NCBI RefSeq assembly: GCF_000423065.1
Contig: NZ_AUHG01000010.1
Location: forward strand, 744,001-808,000
Origin: Christiangramia echinicola DSM 19838
Lineage (GTDB): Bacteria > Bacteroidota > Bacteroidia > Flavobacteriales > Flavobacteriaceae
Direction: 5' to 3'
DNA: 64,000 bases
Shown: in pieces, positions 52,495-61,449 of the stretch
Layout of the letters: each line of letters opens with the position of its first letter
How positions within the stretch are numbered: the stretch's first letter is position 1
The notes under the pieces: generated by a model
Database searches by the model: none
Told to the model about the DNA's origin: nothing
The model's input: the letters and a program-made list of their open reading frames with translations, nothing else
Position numbers and translations under genes: made by a program

Positions 52495-53512
52495 TTCCAG
52501 GATATTACTAATCTATACCGGTGGTACCATTGGTATGATCAAAGATTATGATACGGGAGCCCTGAAGGCTTTTAATTTTGATGAGCTTTTACAGAATATC
52601 CCTGAATTAAAAATTCTGGAGCACGAGATCGAAACCTTGAGTTTCAATGATCCCATAGATTCTTCGAATATGAATCCTGAATACTGGGAGAAGATTGCGA
52701 AGACTATAAATGAGCATTATGATGAGTACGATGGTTTTGTAGTATTGCATGGTAGTGATACCATGTCTTACACGGCATCTGCCTTGAGTTTTATGTTCGA
52801 AAATCTTACTAAACCCATCATTTTTACTGGTTCGCAATTACCTATTGGTGATCTGCGAACAGATGCCAAGGAAAATCTTATTACCAGTATTCAGATAGCA
52901 GGGCTTCAGAAAAATGGAAAACCAGTAATATCTGAAGTAGGTTTATATTTTGAATACAAATTATATCGGGCCAACAGGACAACTAAAGTGAATGCAGAAC
53001 ATTTTCAGGCATTTGCATCCATGAACCATCCAGCATTAGCCGAGTCTGGAGTTTATCTTTCAGTGAATTACAGGTCACTTTGGAAGCCTAACAGGAAACA
53101 AAAAACGAAATTACATACAGGATTTGATGATGAGGTGCTCGTGTTAAAAATGTTCCCTGGAATAACAGAAGGCACGGTAAGATATATGTTGTCTAAAGAA
53201 AACCTCAAGGGAGTTATTCTTGAGACTTACGGCAGTGGGAATGCACCTAATGCAGATTGGTTTCTGGATATTTTGAAAGAGAAGATCAAAAAAGGATTAC
53301 GGGTAATTAATGTTACTCAGTGTATAGGTGGTAGTGTAACTATGGGACAATATGAAACAAGTGTGGGTCTTAAGAAAATAGGAGTAGTTTCTGGAAAAGA
53401 TATAACAACAGAGGCTGCAGTCTCTAAATTAATGTATCTTTTGGGTAAGGATCTTTCTCCTAAAGTGTTCAAGACTATCTATGAAACCTCTTTAAGAGGT
53501 GAAATGTCCTAA
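52484..53512 (+). CDS. ansA: type I L-asparaginase
   Basis: A 342-residue cytoplasmic asparaginase. Both active-site signatures are present: TGGTIGM near residue 12-18 with its Thr, and HGSDTMSYTASALSF at about 88-102 with Thr-Asp. It hydrolyses L-asparagine to aspartate and ammonia. No signal peptide and a homotetramer/dimer-size subunit support a type I enzyme. Its start lies within the end of the acyltransferase gene. A tRNA-Ser gene follows on the same strand. Confidence 0.9.
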   Translation: MKNNSRILLIYTGGTIGMIKDYDTGALKAFNFDELLQNIPELKILEHEIETLSFNDPIDSSNMNPEYWEKIAKTINEHYDEYDGFVVLHGSDTMSYTASALSFMFENLTKPIIFTGSQLPIGDLRTDAKENLITSIQIAGLQKNGKPVISEVGLYFEYKLYRANRTTKVNAEHFQAFASMNHPALAESGVYLSVNYRSLWKPNRKQKTKLHTGFDDEVLVLKMFPGITEGTVRYMLSKENLKGVILETYGSGNAPNADWFLDILKEKIKKGLRVINVTQCIGGSVTMGQYETSVGLKKIGVVSGKDITTEAAVSKLMYLLGKDLSPKVFKTIYETSLRGEMS

Positions 53513-53528
53513 AATTAACGATTGGTAC

Positions 53529-53558
53529 TTGACGGGGAAGTTTTTTTTTTGTTATTTG
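53529..53558 (+). promoter_or_regulatory. promoter of tRNA-Ser
   Basis: TTGAC at 53529-53533 and a TTATTTG -7-like box at 53552-53558 lie 20 bases upstream of the tRNA. A run of 12 T lies in the spacer. Confidence 0.45.
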
Positions 53559-53577
53559 CCGCCCCTAAACAATAAAC

Positions 53578-53665
53578 AGAGAGGTGGCCGAGTGGTCGAA
53601 GGCGCACGCCTGGAAAGTGTGTATACGTCACAAGCGTATCGAGGGTTCGAATCCCTTCCTCTCTG
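53578..53665 (+). tRNA. tRNA-Ser(GGA)
   Basis: An 88-base cloverleaf with long variable arm. The acceptor stem is AGAGAGG/CCTCTCT with discriminator G; the anticodon stem CACGC/GTGTG encloses loop CTGGAAA, giving GGA. T-loop GTTCGAATC is intact. The CCA end is not encoded. Confidence 0.92.
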
Positions 53666-53691
53666 CTAAGTGTTTTATTAAAAATAATTTA

Positions 53692-53699
53692 TATCTTTA
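53692..53699 (+). promoter_or_regulatory. -7 promoter box for exbB
   Basis: TATCTTTA differs by one base from TAnnTTTG and lies 33 bases upstream of the exbB ATG. The operon may alternatively be read from the tRNA promoter. Confidence 0.35.
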
Positions 53700-53732
53700 A
53701 CCCTTTAACTAATTAAATTAAGACAAACAGTA

Positions 53733-54536
53733 ATGAAAAGATTATTTTCTATTTTGGTAATCGCCGCGATTACGGTTCTTGGGGCCTACAATCTACAGGC
53801 GGCTAACAGCGCGAATACTTTGCCAGGAACGATTGTGACCTTTGTACAGGATGACGAGGAAGCAATGGCCGGTGATGAATTGGAAGAAGAAGAACTTGGT
53901 TTTCACCAGGAACTTAAAAAACGTTTCATCGAAGGTGGTCCTGCCTTTATGGGGATCGTTCTATTGTGTTTAATTCTTGGACTGGCTATTGCCATTGAGA
54001 GAATTATCTTTTTAAACCTTTCAACAACGAACACTAAGAAGCTTGCTCAAAACGTTGAGGATGCTCTTAATAGTGGAGGTATCGAGGCAGCTAAGGAAGT
54101 TTGTAGAAATACAAAAGGACCTGTTGCATCTATCTACTATCAGGGTCTAGACGGAGCTGACGAAAGTATCGAAGCTGCAGAAAAAGCAGTTGTTGCTTAC
54201 GGAGGTGTTCAAATGGGACAACTTGAGAAGAACGTATCTTGGGTTTCTTTATTTATCGCATTGGCTCCTATGCTTGGATTCATGGGTACTGTAATCGGGA
54301 TGATTCAGGCTTTTGACCGTATTGAAGCAGCAGGAGATATGCAGCCATCACTTGTGGCAGGAGGTATTAAAGTAGCACTTCTTACTACAGTATTCGGTTT
54401 GATCGTTGCGATTATTCTTCAGATTTTCTACAACTATATCATCGCTAAGATAGACAGTATCGTTAACGATATGGAAGACGCGTCTATCCTACTTATCGAT
54501 ATGTTAGTAGCTTACAAGAATAAAAAACGAATCTAA
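53733..54536 (+). CDS. exbB: ExbB/TolQ/MotA proton channel
   Basis: A 267-residue inner-membrane channel protein. Helix 1 (about 4-22) is followed by an acidic periplasmic stretch (EEAMAGDELEEEELG) and three core helices (about 74-95, 165-190, 205-230). The ExbB signature GLDGADESIEAAEKA and PMLGFMGTVIGMIQAFDRI with AGGIKVALLTTVFGLIVAI are present. With the two ExbD proteins it forms a proton-driven complex that drives TonB- or gliding-type machines. First gene of the operon. Confidence 0.92.
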   Translation: MKRLFSILVIAAITVLGAYNLQAANSANTLPGTIVTFVQDDEEAMAGDELEEEELGFHQELKKRFIEGGPAFMGIVLLCLILGLAIAIERIIFLNLSTTNTKKLAQNVEDALNSGGIEAAKEVCRNTKGPVASIYYQGLDGADESIEAAEKAVVAYGGVQMGQLEKNVSWVSLFIALAPMLGFMGTVIGMIQAFDRIEAAGDMQPSLVAGGIKVALLTTVFGLIVAIILQIFYNYIIAKIDSIVNDMEDASILLIDMLVAYKNKKRI

Positions 54537-54549
54537 GACAACGTAAATT

Positions 54550-54987
54550 ATGACCTTACATAAAATATTAAAATATCTGGCACTTGTTCTTGGTGTGATA
54601 GGTATGATCCTTCTGGGAAGGATTATCGCCACCGGAGACGATGCCATTAAAGCCTCGGCAGACCTGCAAGGGAGTCATTTAGACCCTTACATGTGGATTG
54701 CTTATTTGGTGCTAGCTGCAGTTGTTGTACTAGTTGCAATATTTGTGATCGTAGGTTTATTCAGAGGTAATATTAAGAACACGATTATTGCTATAGGATC
54801 ATTTTTAGTGATCGTAGTTGTTGCTTATGTTTTAAGTGACGGTACAGCAAAGGAACTTAAGGATGGTAGCATGCTTTCAGCATCTGGTGATCACTGGGTA
54901 GGTGCAGGTTTGTATACCTTCTATATTCTTGCTGCAATAGCTATTGGAGCAATGGTATTCTCTGGAATTAAAAAATTGGCTAAATAA
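54550..54987 (+). CDS. four-helix membrane protein in the exb operon
   Basis: A 145-residue protein with four membrane helices (about 8-26, 47-73, 79-97, 120-140), separated by short polar loops (LSDGTAKELKDGS). It has no named family that I recognise. Its place between exbB and the first exbD, 13 bases after exbB, marks it as an operon component, possibly an accessory or stabilising subunit of the Exb complex (inference). Confidence 0.8.
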   Translation: MTLHKILKYLALVLGVIGMILLGRIIATGDDAIKASADLQGSHLDPYMWIAYLVLAAVVVLVAIFVIVGLFRGNIKNTIIAIGSFLVIVVVAYVLSDGTAKELKDGSMLSASGDHWVGAGLYTFYILAAIAIGAMVFSGIKKLAK

Positions 54988-54988
54988 T

Positions 54989-55597
54989 ATGGCAAAGAGA
55001 TCAGCACCGGAAGTTAACGCCGGGTCTATGGCAGATATCGCCTTCTTACTTCTTATCTTTTTCCTGGTAACAACTACCATTGAAACAGATAGCGGGATAA
55101 GCAGGAAGTTACCGCCATGGCAACCTGAGGACGTTGAACCGCCGGTTATTAAACAACGTAACATCTTTACGGTTCTGGTTAACAGTAATAACCAGTTACT
55201 TGTTGAAGATGAAGATATGGATATTTCTGAGCTACAGGATGCAGCTGTAGAATTTCTAGATAACGGTGGAGGTACTGGTGACGAAGCTTGTAGCTTTTGT
55301 CAGGGTGCTAAAGATCCAGCATCATCTGTAAATCCTCAAAAAGCCATTATTTCCCTGGTGAATAACCGTGGGACAGAATATGGAACTTACATCGCTGTAC
55401 AGAACGAACTTGTGGCTGCTTACAATCAGCTTAGAGATCGCGAAGCACAGAGAATGTACGGGATAACTTTTACTCAGATGGAAAAGAATTACAACGATCC
55501 TAATTACAATGGTGATAAAGATGCACTAAAGGAAAAGATCGATGTGATTACAGCAATGATCCCACAGAAGTTATCTGAAGCCGAACCAACAAGCTAG
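54989..55597 (+). CDS. exbD: ExbD-like protein 1
   Basis: A 202-residue protein. ATG 54989 is chosen over an upstream frame start because it is one base after the preceding stop and opens the usual MAKRSAPEVNAGSMADIAFLL. The transmembrane Asp of SMADIAFLLLIFFLVTTT is the proton-binding residue. The periplasmic domain is longer than standard (about 120-140 residues in ExbD), including a CSFC pair in an insert (about 94-97), absent in most ExbD. Confidence 0.9.
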   Translation: MAKRSAPEVNAGSMADIAFLLLIFFLVTTTIETDSGISRKLPPWQPEDVEPPVIKQRNIFTVLVNSNNQLLVEDEDMDISELQDAAVEFLDNGGGTGDEACSFCQGAKDPASSVNPQKAIISLVNNRGTEYGTYIAVQNELVAAYNQLRDREAQRMYGITFTQMEKNYNDPNYNGDKDALKEKIDVITAMIPQKLSEAEPTS

Positions 55598-55627
55598 AGC
55601 TTTTAACAAACGAAAACGACTTTAACT

Positions 55628-56110
55628 ATGTCTAAATTTAAAAAGAAAAAGTCTGGAGATTTGCCTGCGATTAGTACGGCATCTTTACCTGATATCGTTT
55701 TCATGCTCTTATTTTTCTTTATGGTTGCAACTGTAATGCGTCAGAATACTTTGATGATTGAAAACAAATTACCGTTTGCAGACCAGGTTGAGAAACTTGA
55801 TAAGAAAGATTTGATCATGTATATCTATGCAGGGAAACCTAGCAAAAGGTACCAGGCTCAATATGGAACAGAAGCCCGTATTCAGTTAAATGATAAATTC
55901 GCTAGTATTGAAGAAGTACAGCAATTTATATATTCTGAAAGGGAGTCTAAAAGAGAGGAATTAATTCCTTACTTAACCACCGCTTTAAAAGTGGACGAAG
56001 AGACAAATATGGGTCTTGTTTCAGATATTAAACAAGAATTGAGAAAAGCTGAAGCACTTAAGATCAACTACACTACTGTGGTTGGTGATGCTGAGCAAAA
56101 TATTGAATAA
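55628..56110 (+). CDS. exbD: ExbD-like protein 2
   Basis: A 160-residue ExbD. A lysine-rich cytosolic start (MSKFKKKKSGDLPAIST) is followed by the helix SLPDIVFMLLFFFMVATV with its conserved Asp and a periplasmic domain. It is 30 bases after the first exbD. Two ExbD subunits with one ExbB are common in Bacteroidota, and a hetero-oligomeric plug is possible. Confidence 0.92.
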   Translation: MSKFKKKKSGDLPAISTASLPDIVFMLLFFFMVATVMRQNTLMIENKLPFADQVEKLDKKDLIMYIYAGKPSKRYQAQYGTEARIQLNDKFASIEEVQQFIYSERESKREELIPYLTTALKVDEETNMGLVSDIKQELRKAEALKINYTTVVGDAEQNIE

Positions 56111-56134
56111 TCTTTTCGATTTAATTATATAAAG

Positions 56135-56171
56135 CATCCTGTCTGTGTTAAATCAGACAGGATGTTTTTTT
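56135..56171 (+). terminator. terminator of the exb operon
   Basis: A perfect 11-bp stem CATCCTGTCTG/CAGACAGGATG with an 8-base loop (56135-56164) followed by seven T, 24 bases after the second exbD stop. Confidence 0.88.
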
Positions 56172-56199
56172 ATATTTAGGTTTCAGATTTTAAATCATA

Positions 56200-56919
56200 A
56201 TGGCCTTTAAAAAACTATTTCTATCCCTCTTTTTATGTCTGCCGTTGCTTTCCCCTGCGCAGGAGGAAGAAGACCGTTATAAGATCCCTGATACTGTTCC
56301 TTTTACTATAGATAGCCTGTACAGAGAGGACCAGTTTTACGCCGGATTTCATTTCAATTTAATTACGAACAGGCCTTCTAATGTTTCCCAGGAAAGTTTT
56401 TCCGGAGGTCTAAATCTAGGTTTTATTCGGGATTTTCCGTTGAATAAAAGAAGAAATATTGCTTTAGGTGCCGGTCTGGGGTGGTCTATAAATACTTACG
56501 GGCAGAATTTGTTTATTGGAAAGAATGAAGACGGTAGCACTATTTTTGAAAGTCTTGATAATGAGGTTAATTATAGTACTAACCGCTTTACAACTCAACT
56601 TGTCGAAGCGCCTATCGAATTTAGATGGAGAACTTCTTCTCCAGAAACTTACAAATTCTGGCGAGTTTACGGTGGCGTGCGTTTAGGTTACATATATCAT
56701 TTTAGAAGTAGATACAAAGATGCAGATCGGGAAATAATAGTTAATGATCTAAAAGAACTAGATCGTTTCAGGCTTGGAGCTACCTTCACCTTTGGTTATA
56801 ACACCTTCAATTTTCAATTCTACTATGCCTTGAACCCATTTTTTAAAGATGCAAAAGTAGATGATGCTAATCTAGATCTTTCTACCCTGAAAATAGGTTT
56901 GACATTCTATATTCTGTAA
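56200..56919 (+). CDS. PorT-family outer-membrane beta-barrel protein
   Basis: A 239-residue protein with a signal peptide (about 1-20, ending LLSPAQ) and an acidic start, then alternating amphipathic strands (FYAGFHFNLIT, IALGAGLGWSIN, RFRLGATFTFGYNTFNFQFYYAL) that fit an eight-stranded barrel, ending KIGLTFYIL. It resembles the PorT family, whose founder is needed for type IX secretion in Porphyromonas and for gliding as SprT in Flavobacterium. Because other small barrel proteins look alike, the assignment is tentative. Its final 38 bases overlap the opposed gene. Confidence 0.7.
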   Translation: MAFKKLFLSLFLCLPLLSPAQEEEDRYKIPDTVPFTIDSLYREDQFYAGFHFNLITNRPSNVSQESFSGGLNLGFIRDFPLNKRRNIALGAGLGWSINTYGQNLFIGKNEDGSTIFESLDNEVNYSTNRFTTQLVEAPIEFRWRTSSPETYKFWRVYGGVRLGYIYHFRSRYKDADREIIVNDLKELDRFRLGATFTFGYNTFNFQFYYALNPFFKDAKVDDANLDLSTLKIGLTFYIL

Positions 56920-57520
56920 ACCATAAGCCAAACATAATTGCCTGGGGTGCTAAACCGGTTATAAGGCCTAGAAATAGTTCCCATTTCGTGTGAGCTTTGT
57001 AGTACAATCTGGAAGAAGCACTTAAGCCGGTGGCGATTATAAGGAAGCTAATGCTATATATGAAGTAGAGATGAAAGTAAACGCAAAAGCCTATGACAAA
57101 CATCAATAATCCTGATATTCCTACCATATGGAGGCTTACTTTTATTTTAAACCAGGAAAGAATATAGGCAATAATTGAAGAAATTAATATTCCTGCGAAA
57201 TAATAAAATAAAGCTGGATAATTGTAAATATTAAGAACCTGGTTTAGAACCATGGCAGTTAAGAGTATAAAAAAGAAAAGTGGCCATTTTCTTTCCCCAA
57301 CCTCATCTAGAAAAATCGTTCCGGCCTTTCCAAGGTTTTTTAATAAGAAATAAAATACTATTGGTATAAAAATGGTGATGATCGCAATCGCCAGTAATTT
57401 AGCTTCTATGATCTCCCGGGGAAAAAACCTGGGTGTAAATATAAAATAGAAAAGACTTCCTGCAAAAGGCATCCATAATGGGTGTAGAAGGTAAGAGGCA
57501 AGTCTAAGTAGTATCTTCAT
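56882..57520 (-). CDS. polytopic membrane protein, unknown function
   Basis: A 212-residue protein with six helices, of which SLHMVGISGLLMFVIG and SISFLIIATGLSASSRLYYKAHT are reminiscent of the PAP2 fold, but the phosphatase residues are not clear. Its start overlaps the stop of rpoN by one base (TAATG), so it is translationally coupled to it. Its end overlaps the PorT-family gene by 38 bases on the opposite strand. Confidence 0.7.
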   Translation of the reverse strand: MKILLRLASYLLHPLWMPFAGSLFYFIFTPRFFPREIIEAKLLAIAIITIFIPIVFYFLLKNLGKAGTIFLDEVGERKWPLFFFILLTAMVLNQVLNIYNYPALFYYFAGILISSIIAYILSWFKIKVSLHMVGISGLLMFVIGFCVYFHLYFIYSISFLIIATGLSASSRLYYKAHTKWELFLGLITGLAPQAIMFGLWFTEYRMSNLFSG

Positions 57521-58977
57521 TAAATTTCTTTACGTAAACGCGCAACCGGAATATCTAACTGTTCCCTGTACTTTGCCACTGTTCTCCTTGCGATAGGATA
57601 TCCTTTATCCTTTAATACCTTAGCCAGTTTCTCATCTGTGAGTGGTTTTCTTTTATCCTCTTCTTCTATAGACATTTCCAGGATCTTCTTGATCTCTCTG
57701 GTAGAAACTTCTTCACCCTGATCATTGGTCATGGATTCTGAAAAGAATTCCTTTATCAATTTTGTACCGTAGGGTGTATCTACATATTTTGAATTGGCAA
57801 CTCTAGACACTGTAGAGACGTCCATTTCAATCTCATCGGCAATATCCTTCAGGATCATTGGGCGTAAATTACGCTCATCTCCAGTGAGAAAATACTCTTT
57901 TTGATAGTTCATAATAGAGCTCATTGTCACCATTAATGTTTGCTGACGCTGTTTGATCGCTTCAATAAACCATTTTGCGGCATCAAGCTTTTGCTTGATG
58001 AACATTACAGCATCTTTCTGTGCCTTCGTTTTTTCCTTCGACTCTTTATAGCCTTTCAACATATTGTTGTAATCCCTGGAAATATGCATTTCCGGAGCGT
58101 TTCTGCCATTAAGAGCTAATTGCAGTTCCCCGTCTTCGATCTTAATCGTAAAATCTGGAATTACATGCTCTACCATCCTGGTATTACCAGAATACGCACC
58201 ACCCGGTTTTGGGTTTAGATGTTCTATAACTTCAATGGCATCTCTTAATTCATCCTCAGAGATGTCATGGCGGGAAAGTAATTTTGTATAATGTTTCTTG
58301 CTGAAATGATCGAAAGACCGTTCCATGATGTCCTTAGCGAGTTCAACCTGTTTAGTTTGCTCTCTTCGATTTAACTGAATGATCAGGCATTCTTCCAGGC
58401 TTCTTGCTCCAACTCCCGCAGGATCCAGTTTCTGAACCTTTTTAAGGACTTTTTCAACACTTTCTTCGTCTGTATATATATTTTGAGTGAAGGCAAGATC
58501 ATCCACAATATCCTGCACGCTTCTTCTTATGTAACCGCTTTCATCTACACTACCTACAAGGAACTCGGCTATCTCTTCCTCTGTTTCTTCCAGCCTGATC
58601 GTACTCAACTGAGTTTTTAAATGCTGGGTAAAGGAAGTGCCGGCAGCATATGGAACCTGCCTGTCGTCATCGTCTGGACTATAATTATTTGCGTTAAGCC
58701 TGTAACTTGGTATCTCATCATCACTAAGATATTCATCTACATCGATCTCAGTTTCTATGGTTTCGTTATCGTAATCGTCCTCAGAATTTTCATTTCCCAG
58801 GTCGTCATACTCATCAATTTTTTCTTCCTTCCCATCTTCCAAAGCAGGATTTTCCTCCATTTCCTGCTTGATCCTTTGTTCAAATGCCTGGGTAGGTAAT
58901 TGAATAAGTTTCATAAGCTGAATCTGCTGTGGAGATAGCTTCTGGGATAATTTGAAATTTAATTGTTGCTTAAGCAT
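57520..58977 (-). CDS. rpoN: RNA polymerase sigma-54 factor
   Basis: A 485-residue RpoN. Region I is glutamine/leucine-rich (LKQQLNFKLSQKLSPQQIQL), region II is highly acidic (about 48-90), and the C-terminus carries the RpoN box ARRTVAKYREQL that binds the -24 element. I chose ATG 58977; a longer frame start would lie beyond a -7-like box at 58996-59003. Sigma-54 needs activator ATPases, none of which are encoded in this window. No -24/-12 promoter was searched exhaustively. Confidence 0.93.
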   Translation of the reverse strand: MLKQQLNFKLSQKLSPQQIQLMKLIQLPTQAFEQRIKQEMEENPALEDGKEEKIDEYDDLGNENSEDDYDNETIETEIDVDEYLSDDEIPSYRLNANNYSPDDDDRQVPYAAGTSFTQHLKTQLSTIRLEETEEEIAEFLVGSVDESGYIRRSVQDIVDDLAFTQNIYTDEESVEKVLKKVQKLDPAGVGARSLEECLIIQLNRREQTKQVELAKDIMERSFDHFSKKHYTKLLSRHDISEDELRDAIEVIEHLNPKPGGAYSGNTRMVEHVIPDFTIKIEDGELQLALNGRNAPEMHISRDYNNMLKGYKESKEKTKAQKDAVMFIKQKLDAAKWFIEAIKQRQQTLMVTMSSIMNYQKEYFLTGDERNLRPMILKDIADEIEMDVSTVSRVANSKYVDTPYGTKLIKEFFSESMTNDQGEEVSTREIKKILEMSIEEEDKRKPLTDEKLAKVLKDKGYPIARRTVAKYREQLDIPVARLRKEI

Positions 58978-58995
58978 AAATATCAGGGTCTCTAA

Positions 58996-59003
58996 CAAAA
59001 ATA
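58996..59003 (-). promoter_or_regulatory. -7 promoter box for rpoN
   Basis: Minus-strand TATTTTTG fits TAnnTTTG and is 18 bases upstream of the chosen rpoN start. It supports the shorter start. Confidence 0.35.
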
Positions 59004-59059
59004 AGGAAAATACAGGCCATACCACCTTTGGCATAGCTTATGTTTGTGGTAAAATTTTG

Positions 59060-59929
59060 TTAATACACCCTGTAGTTACTTAGGTTTCTGAATCTTTTAG
59101 GCAACCTGGATTTTACTTCTATCGCTTCCTCTGTAACTGGGTGTGAAAACGATACTCCGCCTGAATATAAATAAAGATTCTTATGCGCAAAATATCCGGT
59201 TTCTTCAATTCCATAAATTTCATCACCAACAATAGGATGTTTAAATTCACTTAGATGAATCCTTATTTGATGTGTTCTTCCTGTTAACGGTTTTGCTTCG
59301 ACAAGCGTATATAATTCCTCGTTTATTTTGAAAAATTTTAAAGGACTTACTAAAGTTGCTGAAGGCTTTTCTTCGATCTCAGAATCCAGTCTCAGATCTT
59401 TCCATAATTTACCGTGAACTAAGGCATAATAAACTTTCTGGATTTTCCTTTCAGCTAGGTTTTTCTGAAGTCTCAATAAGGAAGAGGTTGTCTTGGCGCA
59501 AATTAATATTCCCGCTGTTGGGTTGTCTAGTCTATGCGCTGGTAAGGGAAAGGGTAGGGCATCAGGTTGTGTAGACCTATTTAAATTGTGAGGTAATGCG
59601 TTTTCAATTGTTTTAAAGAAATTCCCGCTTGTAGAAAAACCCGCAGGTTTATGAATTAAGGCAATATGTTGATCCTCAAATAAGACTTCAAAGTCTAACT
59701 TAAAGATCTTTTTGTTTGGAATATCAGGTTGTAAAAGCTCAATCTTCTGACCTTCTTTAATCCAGTCACCGGTTTGTGCTTTTTGACCATTGATCAGGAT
59801 TAATCCTTTTTTGATAGCTTTTTTCAATCCGCTGCGGGATTGAATAGTGCTGAAAATAGAAACCGCATATTCCTGCAATCTTATATTTTCAGAGATTGCA
59901 GGAACTATATGCGTTTCTTGTATTTTCAA
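59060..59929 (-). CDS. RluA family pseudouridine synthase
   Basis: A 289-residue protein with an S4-type RNA-binding domain (about 15-62) and the RluA catalytic domain. The motif HRLDNPTAGILI at 132-143 contains the catalytic Asp135; the usual Ser after Thr is Ala. GRTHQIRIHLSEFKHPIVGDEIYG is the conserved second block. It isomerises uridines in rRNA or tRNA; the target is unknown. It is 4 bases after the asnS stop, so both are co-transcribed. Confidence 0.88.
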   Translation of the reverse strand: MKIQETHIVPAISENIRLQEYAVSIFSTIQSRSGLKKAIKKGLILINGQKAQTGDWIKEGQKIELLQPDIPNKKIFKLDFEVLFEDQHIALIHKPAGFSTSGNFFKTIENALPHNLNRSTQPDALPFPLPAHRLDNPTAGILICAKTTSSLLRLQKNLAERKIQKVYYALVHGKLWKDLRLDSEIEEKPSATLVSPLKFFKINEELYTLVEAKPLTGRTHQIRIHLSEFKHPIVGDEIYGIEETGYFAHKNLYLYSGGVSFSHPVTEEAIEVKSRLPKRFRNLSNYRVY

Positions 59930-59933
59930 TGAA

Positions 59934-61376
59934 TTAAAATTCTGCGTTCTGCGGAGTTCTTGGGAAAGGAATTACATCTCTGATATTCCCCATACCTGTT
60001 GTGAACTGTACAAGTCTTTCAAATCCTAATCCAAATCCACTATGAACACAGGTGCCGAATTTACGAGTGTCCAGGTACCACCAAAGCTCTTCTTCAGGAA
60101 TATTGAGTTCAGCCATTTTTTCTTTTAGAACATCAAGACGTTCTTCACGCTGGCTACCTCCAACAATTTCACCGATTCCAGGGAAAAGAATATCCATAGC
60201 TCTTACGGTTTTTCCATCCTCATTCAATCTCATATAGAAAGCTTTGATGTCTGCCGGGTAATCAAATAATATAACCGGACACTTAAAATGCTTTTCTACA
60301 AGATATCTTTCGTGCTCACTTTGCAGATCTGCACCCCATTCTTCAATGATATAATTGAACTTTTTCTTTTTGTTAGGTTTGCAATTTTTAAGGATCTCAA
60401 TTGCCTCAGTATAGCTAACTCGTTTAAAGTTATTCTCTAGAACAAAATTTAGTTTGTCAAGAAGATTCATTTCGCTTCTTTCAGCTTTTGGCTTAAGCTT
60501 ATCTTCATTTTCCTGTCTTTCCGCAAGGAATTCCAGATCTTCTTTACAATGCTTTAGAATATACTTCAAAACATATTTAATGAAATCTTCGGCCAGATCC
60601 ATGTTTCCATCAAGGTCACAAAAAGCAACTTCTGGCTCAATCATCCAGAATTCAGCAAGGTGACGTGAAGTATTAGAATTTTCAGCTCTAAATGTTGGTC
60701 CAAAAGTATAAACCTGTCCAAGACCAAGAGCAAAAGTTTCTGCCTCTAATTGTCCTGATACGGTTAAATTAGTTTCTTTTCCGAAGAAATCTTCCTTATA
60801 ATTGATGCTGCCATCCTCATTTTTTGAAGGATTTTTAAGGTCCATCGCAGTAACTTTGAACATTTCTCCGGCGCCTTCAGCATCACTGCCTGTGATTATA
60901 GGCGTGTTCACATAGAAGAAATTCCTGTCCTGAAAATATTTATGTACAGCAAAAGACAGTCTGCTTCTTACACGCATAACTGCGCCAAAAGTATTGGTGC
61001 GCACACGTAAATGAGCTTGTTCCCGTAGTTTCTCCATGCTGTGTTTCTTAGGAGAAAGTATGGTTAATTTTACCTCTTCAGGATTTGCATCACCAAGAAT
61101 TTCCAGCTCGGTAACTTCAATTTCCACCCGTTGCTGGCTACCCATGCTCTCTTTTAAAGTTCCCTTTACAGAGATGGCTGCGCCTACATTTATCCTTTTA
61201 ATTAGGTCTTCATCGGTATTTTCAAAATCGATAACACACTGAAGGTTTTTTAGGGTTGAACCATCATTAAGGGCGATAAATCTATTACTTCTAAAAGAGC
61301 GTACCCATCCTTTGACATGGTGTTCCTGTAAAAACTGATCGCTTTCCAGTATTTCAGCGATTTTTGCTTGTATCAT
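59934..61376 (-). CDS. asnS: asparaginyl-tRNA synthetase
   Basis: A 480-residue class II synthetase. The N-terminal OB-fold (about 18-105, VKGWVRSFRSNRFIAL) binds the anticodon. Motif 2 is FRAENSNTSRHLAEFWMIEPE and motif 3 is GFGLGFERLVQFTTG. The SRHLAEF Asn-specific stretch distinguishes it from AspRS. It charges tRNA-Asn. First in a minus-strand cluster with rluA-like, rpoN and a membrane protein. Confidence 0.95.
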   Translation of the reverse strand: MIQAKIAEILESDQFLQEHHVKGWVRSFRSNRFIALNDGSTLKNLQCVIDFENTDEDLIKRINVGAAISVKGTLKESMGSQQRVEIEVTELEILGDANPEEVKLTILSPKKHSMEKLREQAHLRVRTNTFGAVMRVRSRLSFAVHKYFQDRNFFYVNTPIITGSDAEGAGEMFKVTAMDLKNPSKNEDGSINYKEDFFGKETNLTVSGQLEAETFALGLGQVYTFGPTFRAENSNTSRHLAEFWMIEPEVAFCDLDGNMDLAEDFIKYVLKYILKHCKEDLEFLAERQENEDKLKPKAERSEMNLLDKLNFVLENNFKRVSYTEAIEILKNCKPNKKKKFNYIIEEWGADLQSEHERYLVEKHFKCPVILFDYPADIKAFYMRLNEDGKTVRAMDILFPGIGEIVGGSQREERLDVLKEKMAELNIPEEELWWYLDTRKFGTCVHSGFGLGFERLVQFTTGMGNIRDVIPFPRTPQNAEF

Positions 61377-61397
61377 TTAGTTGAAATTTAGAAAAAA

Positions 61398-61428
61398 CAA
61401 AGATAGTTTTTCGCCTGAAGCTTAGCAA
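61398..61428 (-). promoter_or_regulatory. asnS promoter
   Basis: Minus-strand TATCTTTG (61398-61405) is an exact -7 match, with TTGC (61425-61428) 19 bases upstream as a -33 region. It ends 22 bases before the asnS ATG. Confidence 0.6.
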
Positions 61429-61449
61429 GCAGGCTGTTTTATTAACATT

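Noticed and set aside
54944-54988. Upstream start for the first exbD
   Set aside because: It would overlap the preceding gene by 44 bases; the ATG at 54989 opens the family-typical N-terminus.
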